A DNA stretch of 64,000 nt from contig CBDDHB010000003.1 of assembly GCA_965228165.1 (NCBI GenBank), positions 434,001 through 498,000 on the forward strand, read 5' to 3'. Within the stretch, counting starts at the first letter, position 1, and the number at the start of each line of letters is the position of its first letter. Of the stretch, positions 33,107 through 40,278 are shown in pieces. The stretch comes from Oleispirillum sp965228165 (GTDB lineage Bacteria; Pseudomonadota; Alphaproteobacteria; Rhodospirillales; Rhodospirillaceae). The translations under genes and the position numbers were made by a program. The notes beneath the pieces are model-generated. The model did no database searches, was not told the origin of the DNA, and saw only the letters and a program-made list of their open reading frames with translations.

Positions 33107-34477
33107 TCACGCCCCCCCGGCCACCCGCCGCTGCACCGCCAGAGCGGCGTTGACGGTTTCCGCCAGCGCCTCGTGCAACGGGCGGCTGACCGGGTGCAAG
33201 CGCGCGGCTTCGATCAACAGGGAGACTGCCGCCTCGTGCGCGTGCGCCGCCGCCAACCGTCGCGCCAGGGCGGTCAGGGCCGAAATCGCGCCCGGATCGC
33301 GATCCACCGCGGCGGTCAGGGGATCGACCGCCGCCTCGGCATCGGGAAACAGGGTGTCGATCGCCGCCAGCCGACGGTACTGCGCCTCATAGGCGGCGGC
33401 GACGGCGGGCCAGGCGAACACCGCCTCCACCCGCCTGCGACCCGCCGCGCCCATCGCCGCGCCCCCATCGGGCCGCGCCAGAACCCGGATCATCGCCGCC
33501 GCCAGACGCTGCGGCGACGGTGCCTTAACCAGCACGCCGGTCTGGCCGTCCTCCACCTGGAAGCGGGTGCCCGGCGCATCGGCGGCGACCACCGGCAAAC
33601 CGCAGGCCATCGCCTCGCAGGTGACGTTGCCGAAGGTTTCCAGCACGCTGGGATTGAGGAACAGGGTGGCGGCGCGATAGACGCCGGGCAGATCTGCGTG
33701 CGGCACCGTCCCCAGCAGATGGACCCGGTCGGCGATGCCCAGGTCCGCCGCCAGGCGGGCCAACGCGCCCGCGTCCTTGCCCACAAGCAGCAGGTGCGCC
33801 TCGGGGAAGGCGGCCAGAACCTGGGCGAAGGCCTCCAGACCCGCGTCGAACCGCTTGCTCGGAATGTTGCGGCCGACCATCAGGACCACCGACGCTTCCT
33901 CCGGAATCCCCAGACGGGCGCGCAAGCCCCCCTCTTTCCCCGGCGAAAAGGCTTCGGCATCGACGCCGTTGGGGATGCGAACGATACGCCCCGGATCGGC
34001 CAGCGCCGCCAGTTCCGCCACCACGTCGTCGCTGATCGCGACGCACAAGTCGCTGCCCGCGATGGCGGCGGAGATCGCCGCGTCGTTCGCCGGGTCGAGC
34101 CGCCAGCCATAGCCGATTTCCGGCATGCGGTTGATGTCCATGCCATGACATCGGGTGAGCACCGGCACCCCGTGCAGGGCGCGCAGGGCAAGGGCGAAGG
34201 GCGCCGCCTCGAAGGCGCTGTGCGCCGAGATCGCATCGAAGCGCCGCGTCAGATGGCGGCACAGGAATTGCTGATGGAGCGACCCCGGCAACAGGCCGAG
34301 CGGCCGCAGACGCGGGTGCTCGGCCAGGGGCCCGCGCGCGAAGCCGCCGGAAAACCGCGCCAGGGCATAGGGGGCTTCGGCATCGGCCCCCGGCTGCTGT
34401 TCGGCGGGAGCGAACACCGTCACCGCATTGCCGCGCGCCACGAATTCGCGGGCCAGACGATCCAGTTGCAGTTCCAT
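33107..34477 (-). CDS. GT4 glycosyltransferase module, bounded by two poly-C frame breaks
   Basis: Reading of 456 residues with a GT4 catalytic domain (AYGLARF-type N-terminal half; VVLMVGRNIPSKRFDAGLEA; donor loop VLETFGNVTCEAMACGLPVV) and a TPR-like tail. It begins in the middle of the conserved N-terminal strand: the missing NLAMLTNSFLPVAGG is encoded just upstream in another frame, across the C8 run at 34478-34485. Its end is also broken: at the C7 run 33113-33119, one C fewer would extend it by about 27 residues (ESDVLAASARLAQALVERHL) to a TAG at 33028, just before neuB. It is therefore probably the C-terminal half of a larger fusion protein. Confidence 0.75.
   Translation of the reverse strand: MELQLDRLAREFVARGNAVTVFAPAEQQPGADAEAPYALARFSGGFARGPLAEHPRLRPLGLLPGSLHQQFLCRHLTRRFDAISAHSAFEAAPFALALRALHGVPVLTRCHGMDINRMPEIGYGWRLDPANDAAISAAIAGSDLCVAISDDVVAELAALADPGRIVRIPNGVDAEAFSPGKEGGLRARLGIPEEASVVLMVGRNIPSKRFDAGLEAFAQVLAAFPEAHLLLVGKDAGALARLAADLGIADRVHLLGTVPHADLPGVYRAATLFLNPSVLETFGNVTCEAMACGLPVVAADAPGTRFQVEDGQTGVLVKAPSPQRLAAAMIRVLARPDGGAAMGAAGRRRVEAVFAWPAVAAAYEAQYRRLAAIDTLFPDAEAAVDPLTAAVDRDPGAISALTALARRLAAAHAHEAAVSLLIEAARLHPVSRPLHEALAETVNAALAVQRRVAGGA
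33113..33119. repeat. C7 homopolymer near the end of the GT4 module
   Basis: Seven C. Six would give a longer C-terminus whose stop lies 5 bp before the neuB start. The extended reading has normal, coding-like composition. Confidence 0.6.
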
Positions 34478-34485
34478 CCCCCCCC
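34478..34485. repeat. C8 homopolymer between GT42-like and GT4 modules
   Basis: Eight C. With seven, the upstream frame reads SFLPVAGGMELQLDRLAREF, joining both modules in one protein. Confidence 0.75.
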
Positions 34486-35501
34486 GCGACCGGCAGGAAG
34501 GAATTGGTCAGCATCGCCAGATTCAAGGGACGCGGCGGCGGCGCGGCGGCGGGCAACGGCGCCTTCGCCGCCGACGGGCACAGCACCGCGCAACGGGTCT
34601 TTTCGCCGCCGTAGACCGGAAATACCGTGGCAAGGCGGCTTTTCGCGCTCATCGTATAGGCGCGCATGCCGAAGCGCTCGGCGAACAGTTCCGCCATGTC
34701 GCGCAGAATCTGCCGGATCGGGAAGCGCCGCCCGCCGCCGCCCTCGTGCGGATGGCGCATGTCGGTCTTGCGCGGCGGCAGCAACGGCGCGAAGGATTCG
34801 TATTCCGGCATCTCGTAGAAATGCAGCGCGTCGGTCATATCGACGCCGCAGAACACCACGTTGCGGCAACCCAGCATCGCGGCAAGAGCAAACATCGCGG
34901 GCACCGTGGCGGTCGGCTTGGGCAGGAAGGCCGCCCCGCGCCCGAAGCCGAACAGGCCATGATCGATCAAATAGCGCAGCAGCAGCACCGGATTGACCGC
35001 GCAGCCGGAATACTGGAACAGTTCGCGCGCGAACAGGCAGCGCGGCCCGCATTCCCGCAACAGGGTGCGGCCGAAGGGCCTTTCGTGGAAGCGGAAGAAA
35101 TTCACCTCGTCGCCGCGACAGATGAAGGTGGTGTCGCGATAGTCGGGCAGACGCAGGCGCAGCAGCTTCTCGATGCCGCTTTCGCCGTTGTCGGCGACGC
35201 GGCTGGTGGAAATCGTCAGGTAATAGTCGGTGGCGAAGGGATGCACCAGCCAATGGTTCATGCCGATGCTGGTCTGCCCGGCGATGTGCGCCCACTCGCG
35301 GTCGGTGATGTCGAGGATCGTCGGCCCGCTGCCCATCAGGAAGGCGGTGTCGCCCTTTATCGGCAGCACGGTGCGCCGGTTGAGGTCGGCATGGCCCATC
35401 CTCATGTAGGCGGCGACCGAACGGGCGGCGTGGCCGGTCTGGTCGGTGGGGTCCCAAAGGGTGCGCACCGCGGCGCGCAGGCCCATGCCGAAATCAGTCA
35501 T
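34486..35501 (-). CDS. GT42-like sialyltransferase-type module (N-terminal part of a broken fusion)
   Basis: About 338 residues from ATG 35501 (GGAGG 7 bases upstream; overlaps the formyltransferase stop by 8 bp). TAFLMGSGPTILDITDREWA with IGMNHWLVHPFATDYYLTIS and later LGCRNVVFCGVDMTDALHFY resemble the GNGPS and SGIDFY regions of Campylobacter CST-type sialyltransferases (GT42) and related DUF115 proteins. A linker then leads into LNLAMLTNSFLPVAGG, the first strand of the GT4 module, where the C8 run breaks the frame (the present frame runs on without sense to 33525). A nonulosonate transferase fits the NeuA/NeuB neighbours. Similarity to GT42 is judged by motif only. Confidence 0.58.
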
Positions 35502-36333
35502 CGCCATCCCTCCGCCGCAGGGGCAACCCCGCGCCATCGGCGGCGAAAGCGCCGGAGGGCAGCGGCCCGCCATCCTCCGCCGCCCAGTCGGTCAGTTGCA
35601 GCGCGCCATCGCGGCAGATCAGGAACGGCCCCCCGCCGCCGACGCGAACGATCCGCCCGGGGGTGCCACGCACCTGCGGCGCCGCGTGCCGCGCCGCGAA
35701 AACGCGAACGATCCTTCCCGTCACCTCCAGCCAGGCACCGGGATAGGGGCGGGTCAGGGCGCGGATGAAGCGCAGGGCCTCCGCCGCCGTCGTCCGCGCG
35801 GGGCAAAGCCTGCCGTCGGCGTCGGCGCGCTGATGCCAATAGGCGGCGCGCGCGGCGTCCTGCGGGATTCCCGTTTCGCCCCGTTCCAGGGCGGCGATGG
35901 CTGCCAGAACCAGGCCGGGAAACGCGGCATTGGCCTTGTCGTGCAGGGTGGCGATGGTGTCGCCGTCGGCGATCGGGATGCGGGCCTCGGCCAGCAACGG
36001 CCCACTGTCGATCCCCGCATCGACGCGAAGGACGGAGATCCCCGCCTCCGCCTCGCCCATGATCATCTGCCAGTTGAGGGGGGAACCGCCGCGATATTCG
36101 GGCAAGCGGCCGCCGTGCAGGTTGATCGCTCCGTGGCGCGCCGCCACCAGCAACGGCGGACGGAAGATCTGCGAGAACCCGGCGATCAGCAGCAGTTCCG
36201 GGTCGAGCTTGGCCAGGGAGGCCAGAAAGTCGGCATGGTTGACGTCCGCCACCGTCTCCACGGAAAGACCGAGACCGCGCAGATCGTCCAGAACGGCGGG
36301 CGGCGCGGCGGGCGGCAGCACCGCCCGCGCCAC
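35494..36333 (-). CDS. Formyltransferase-family protein, N-terminus lost
   Basis: About 279 residues. The tetrahydrofolate formyltransferase core is present: PELLLIAGFSQIFRPPLLVA, HGAINLHGGRLPEYRGGSPL with the Asn/His pair, and RVDAGIDSGPLLAEARIPIA. A second C-terminal domain (about 190-279, FIRALTRPYPGAWLEVTGRI) is of the kind seen in methionyl-tRNA and sugar N-formyltransferases. The first 15-20 residues of the usual fold are missing: the frame opens directly as RALLAAGHGVARAVLPP from within the preceding epimerase remnant. It would N-formylate an amino sugar if functional. Confidence 0.7.
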   Translation of the reverse strand: MARAVLPPAAPPAVLDDLRGLGLSVETVADVNHADFLASLAKLDPELLLIAGFSQIFRPPLLVAARHGAINLHGGRLPEYRGGSPLNWQMIMGEAEAGISVLRVDAGIDSGPLLAEARIPIADGDTIATLHDKANAAFPGLVLAAIAALERGETGIPQDAARAAYWHQRADADGRLCPARTTAAEALRFIRALTRPYPGAWLEVTGRIVRVFAARHAAPQVRGTPGRIVRVGGGGPFLICRDGALQLTDWAAEDGGPLPSGAFAADGAGLPLRRRDGDD

Positions 36334-36344
36334 GCCGTGACCGG

Positions 36345-37202
36345 CGGCCAGCAGCGCCCGCGCCGTAGGTCAGGTTGAAGGTGCGGCTCAAGCCGCCGGG
36401 CAGGGCCATGGCGCGTACCAAGCCATCCACCAGATCGTCGATGTGGGTGAAGTCGAGCAGACCGGAACCGCCCCCTTCCAGCTTCGATGCCTTTCCCATC
36501 AGGGCGTTCTCGACGAACTTCTGGGTGACCCGCTGCGAGATGCAGCGGATACCGTACAGCGCGCTGGGACGCACGATGGTATAGGGGATGCCGTACAGAC
36601 GCTCATGTTCGCGCATCATCCGCTCGCCGATGTACTTGGCGTTGGCGTAAACGCCGCGCGGGCGCGGGCGGACGGTTTCGTCCACCCAATCGTTCTCGAA
36701 GTCGCCGTAAACGGTACTGGAGGAGAAAAACACCACCTGCCGCGTCTCCGACTGGCGCAGGCGGCAAAGCTCCAACAGATTGCGCAGACTGGTGATTTGC
36801 AGGTCGTAGGCCAGGGCCGGGGTCTTGTTGGCGGTCACCGCGCTGGAAATCGCCGCCAGATGCACCGCCTTGGTCGGCATGAATTCGTTGAACACCTCGG
36901 ACAGCTCGTACATGTTGCGGGCGTCGACCACCCGCATGTCGATGCCCGCGTCGCGCATCAGGGCGAAGCGTTCCAGAACGAACCCCTGATAGAGGGCGCG
37001 GCGCACCGGATCGATGTCGCGGCGCACCACCAGGCTGACCAGATTGTTGACCAGCACCGAGTCCGCGACCAGCACCTCGGCCCCGGCGCGGCGCAGGGCC
37101 AGCGCCAGATGGTGGCCGATGAACCCGGCTCCGCCGACCAGAAGAATCCGCTCTCCCTTCAGGGACAGGGCTTCGGTGGCATATCGATGGTATTGGCGGT
37201 CA
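36345..37202 (-). pseudogene. NAD-dependent epimerase/dehydratase, frameshifted start and lost C-terminus
   Basis: An extended SDR sugar-nucleotide epimerase/dehydratase. GERILLVGGAGFIGHHLALA is the NAD site. STVYGDFENDWVDE and VYANAKYIGERMMREHERLY carry the Ser and YxxxK catalytic residues; the fold then runs to LSRTFNLTYG and ends, about 60-80 residues short. After about 36362 the sequence is that of the formyltransferase in another frame, so a deletion has joined the genes. At the other end the likely start ATG 37202 (MTANTIDMPPKP) is out of frame by one base with LSLKGERILL near 37165, and no in-frame ATG/GTG/TTG lies nearby. Confidence 0.68.
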
Positions 37203-37226
37203 TGGCGGACACGTTCTGTTCCTCCC

Positions 37227-38387
37227 CTAGCCTTTTCTGAAGAAATCGACGACCGCATCGGCGATCGCATCCATGTCGTCGAGGCCGAGATGCGGTCCAC
37301 ACGGCAGGGACAGGGTCTGCGCCGCGATCCACCGCGCCACCGGAAAGGCGTCGGCGGCGGGATGGATTCTGGCGGCATGGTAGCGCGAAAACGGCAGGGC
37401 GACCGGATAATGCACACTGAAGCCGACGCCGCGCGCCTGCAAATGGCACATCAGGGCGTCGCGCGATACCGATCCGTCGCGCGGCAGGGTCAGGTTGACG
37501 CAGAAGCAGCAGCTTTCCGCCGCGCCGTGGCGCAACGGAAACAGGATCGCCCCCGGCAGCCCGGCCAGAGCGGCGTGCAGGCGCCCGGCGTTGGCGCGGC
37601 GGCGGGCGAGGAAATCCGGCAGGCGCGCCAACTGGCACAGACCGATCGCCGCCTGCGCCTCGTTCATCCGGTAGTTCCAGCCCAGCCCCTCGATGTCGTA
37701 CAGACCGGGCATGGCGCGCTCGCCCAGCCCCTTGTCGTAGGAAAAGGCGCGTTTTTTGCGCGCCGCGTCGGCGATGGCGTCGTCGTCGGTGACCAGCATG
37801 CCCCCTTCGAGCGTCGTCATCAGCTTGGTCGGATAGAAGGAATAGGCCCCGGCGGTGCCGATCGTCCCCGCCTGGCGATCGCCGAAACGCCCGCCCAGGG
37901 CAGCGGCGGCGTCCTCGATCACCGCCAGTCCGCGCGCCCCGGCGATCGCGCCGATCTCGTCCATGTCGCAGGGCAGGCCGAGGTAGTGCACCGGCATCAC
38001 CGCGCGGCTGCGCGGCGACAGCGCGGCGCGCAGAGCCACCGGGTCCAAACAGCCGGTTGCCGCCGAAACGTCGGCGAAACGGACGGTCGCACCGCAGTGC
38101 TCGACGACGTGGGCGGTGGCGACGTGGGTCATCGCCGGAACGATCACCTCGTCCCCCGGACCGACCCCCGCTGCAATCAGGGCCAGATGCAACGCGGTGG
38201 TGCAGGACGAGGTGGCGACGGCATGCCGCGCGCCGACGAACTCGGCGAAGGCCCGTTCGAAGGCTAGGCCCTCCGGCCCGTGGGTCAGCACGTGACCGGA
38301 CAGCACGCGCATCGCAGCGGCGCGTTCGTCATCGCCGAGCAGCGGACGGGCGAAGGGAATCTCGCGTTTCGGCTTCCGGTCGGTCAT
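37227..38387 (-). CDS. DegT/DnrJ/EryC1/StrS sugar aminotransferase
   Basis: Protein of 386 residues, typical for PLP-dependent sugar aminotransferases. VATSSCTTALHLALIAAGVG, LAVIEDAAAALGGRFGD and AYSFYPTKLMTTLEGGMLVT (PLP-binding Lys in YPTK) are present, with GWNYRMNEAQAAIGLCQL. It transfers an amino group from glutamate to a keto-sugar nucleotide. In the legionaminate and pseudaminate routes such an enzyme makes the 4-amino group. It lies 16 bp after the Gfo/Idh gene, and the ATG has AAAGGA 6 bases upstream. Confidence 0.9.
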   Translation of the reverse strand: MTDRKPKREIPFARPLLGDDERAAAMRVLSGHVLTHGPEGLAFERAFAEFVGARHAVATSSCTTALHLALIAAGVGPGDEVIVPAMTHVATAHVVEHCGATVRFADVSAATGCLDPVALRAALSPRSRAVMPVHYLGLPCDMDEIGAIAGARGLAVIEDAAAALGGRFGDRQAGTIGTAGAYSFYPTKLMTTLEGGMLVTDDDAIADAARKKRAFSYDKGLGERAMPGLYDIEGLGWNYRMNEAQAAIGLCQLARLPDFLARRRANAGRLHAALAGLPGAILFPLRHGAAESCCFCVNLTLPRDGSVSRDALMCHLQARGVGFSVHYPVALPFSRYHAARIHPAADAFPVARWIAAQTLSLPCGPHLGLDDMDAIADAVVDFFRKG

Positions 38388-38403
38388 GGCGTTCCTTTTC
38401 TCC

Positions 38404-39432
38404 TCACATCAGATAGTCGACGGCGACGGTGCGGCCGCTCTGCACCGCCTCCCAGATCGCGAAACAGACGTCCATGACGCGGAAGATCTCCACCTCGCGC
38501 ACCGGCGGCTCGCCGCCCGAACGCAGGGCGGCGATGAAATCCGGCAGGTGATCGCCCTTTTCGATGCCGGGATAGGGGGTGGAGAAGACCTCTTCGTCGT
38601 CCTCGCCGTCGCCACGGAACAGGCGGGCGTCGGGCATGCCGTTCTCGAAGGACAGCTTGCTGCCATAGACGTTGAGCGCATGGAACTTCCGCCGCTTCGG
38701 CCCGTACATGGTGGTGGTCTTGCCGGTGGCGCCGGAGGCGAAGCGCAATAGCGCGGTGATGGTATCCGGCCAGCGATAGGACGTCCCCCGCGTCAGGACG
38801 CCGTTGCCCATGGCGCAGACCTCCGTCACCTCCTCCCCGGCGATCCAACGCATCAGGTCGATCAGGTGGATGCCGCCGCCATAGACGGTGCAATAGAAGT
38901 CCATGCGACCGCGCCAACCCTCGGTGATCTTCCACAGAATGTCGTGCAGATAGTCGCCCTCGATATGCGCCAGATCGCCGAACTCCCCGGCATCCATCAT
39001 CGCCTTGACCCGCTTGAAGCGCGGACTCTGCCGCAGGATCAGGTTCGAGGTCAGGCGCCGTTTGCTGTCTGCCAGGGCGCGGGCGACGCGTTCGGCGTCG
39101 CGGCGGAACAGCACCACCGGCTTTTCCACCATCACGTGCTTGCCCGCCGCCAGCGCGGCGATGGTCTGTTCGGCGTGCGCGTCGTCGTAGGAGCAGACGG
39201 AAACCACGTCGAGGTCGGCCTCCAGCAGCCGCCGCCAGTCGGCATGGCGGCGCGGCACGTCGTGGCGATCCGCGACTTCGGCCAACTTCGCCGGATCGAG
39301 GTCGCAGACGTCGGTGACGGCGCAGCCGGGAATCGCGTTATAGGCGGCGACATGGCGCTCCCCCACGCCCAGGCCGATCACCCCGGCGCGGATCGGGCGG
39401 AACGGCGGAACGGCGGCACAGAGATCATCCAT
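38404..39432 (-). CDS. Gfo/Idh/MocA-family oxidoreductase
   Basis: Protein of 342 residues. N-terminal NAD(P) Rossmann fold (IRAGVIGLGVGERHVAAYNA), then AALAAGKHVMVEKPVVLFR with the conserved EKP, and a C-terminal substrate domain (YGGGIHLIDLMRWIAGEEVT with the His/Asp pair). These enzymes oxidise or reduce sugars, often nucleotide-sugars, next to DegT aminotransferases (for example 3-keto formation before amination). It starts 4 bp after the methyltransferase ends. The sugar is not evident. Confidence 0.88.
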   Translation of the reverse strand: MDDLCAAVPPFRPIRAGVIGLGVGERHVAAYNAIPGCAVTDVCDLDPAKLAEVADRHDVPRRHADWRRLLEADLDVVSVCSYDDAHAEQTIAALAAGKHVMVEKPVVLFRRDAERVARALADSKRRLTSNLILRQSPRFKRVKAMMDAGEFGDLAHIEGDYLHDILWKITEGWRGRMDFYCTVYGGGIHLIDLMRWIAGEEVTEVCAMGNGVLTRGTSYRWPDTITALLRFASGATGKTTTMYGPKRRKFHALNVYGSKLSFENGMPDARLFRGDGEDDEEVFSTPYPGIEKGDHLPDFIAALRSGGEPPVREVEIFRVMDVCFAIWEAVQSGRTVAVDYLM

Positions 39433-39435
39433 GGG

Positions 39436-40164
39436 TCACCGCCGCGCGATCAGAAGGTGTTTGTTCTTGAGAATCCCCGCCCCGTTGGTTTGCAGGTTGC
39501 GTCCCGCCGCGTCGCGGAAGGTCCAGGTGCGGCTGGCGGGCTGATCGGCGCGATAGGGCAGATCGGCGTCCATCGCCACCTCATCGAAGCGCAGGCTTTT
39601 CACCCGTCCGTCGAGGATTTCCCGCACGGTGCGCTGCGCATGCAGGTTCCAGTCGGTGTTCCAGACCTGCGAGCGGCTGCCCGGCGAGCGATCGCGGAAC
39701 TGCATGCGCACATCGACGTCGAGCGGATTGAAGCGTCCGTCAACAACCAGCAAGCCGCCCGGTGCGACCAGGGAAACAAGCTTTTGCAGAACCTCCGTCG
39801 GATCGGTGAAGATTTCGACGACGCCGGTGGAGATCACCACGTCCCACCGCCCCTCGACCGCGAAGACCGAGGCGACGGAGAAATCGATCCCCGCCAGCTC
39901 CGGCGCGGCGGAGGCGGCGGCGATATAGTCCGCCGAAAGATCGACGCCGGAAAGCCGCCAGCCGGGAAACGCCTGCTTCAGGCGGTAAAGGCATTCGCCA
40001 TTGGCGCAGCCGACGTCGAGCAGGCGCAAGGGCCGCGCCGCATCCGCCTCGGAAGCGAGAACGCGGATCAGGTTCTTGTGGTCTTCCTTGAACAGGTCGG
40101 AAACGCCGCGCCGCGCGTAAGGCGTGTTGGCGGGTTCGACCACGAACAGTTTCTCGTCGCTCAT
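39436..40164 (-). CDS. Class I SAM-dependent methyltransferase
   Basis: Protein of 242 residues. SAM motif I is RPLRLLDVGCANGECLYRLK, motif II SGVDLSADYIAAASAAPELA, and motif IV VVISTGVVEIFTDPTEVLQK. The C-terminal part (GRVKSLRFDEVAMDADLPY) is family-typical. It probably methylates a hydroxyl or amino group of the glycan or a nucleotide-sugar. It is separated from the upstream GT4-SGNH gene by 114 bp (40165-40278), in which no clear feature was seen, and is closely coupled to the downstream oxidoreductase. Confidence 0.88.
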   Translation of the reverse strand: MSDEKLFVVEPANTPYARRGVSDLFKEDHKNLIRVLASEADAARPLRLLDVGCANGECLYRLKQAFPGWRLSGVDLSADYIAAASAAPELAGIDFSVASVFAVEGRWDVVISTGVVEIFTDPTEVLQKLVSLVAPGGLLVVDGRFNPLDVDVRMQFRDRSPGSRSQVWNTDWNLHAQRTVREILDGRVKSLRFDEVAMDADLPYRADQPASRTWTFRDAAGRNLQTNGAGILKNKHLLIARR

Positions 40165-40278
40165 CGAGGGATTCTTCCCGTGCGGAGATGACGGACCCGG
40201 GCTCCCTTCGGAAGCTCGCGAGTCAGTGTGCGGCGTCGCCGGTTAAGAAGTGGTTGAGGAAACCGGCGGCGCACCCCG

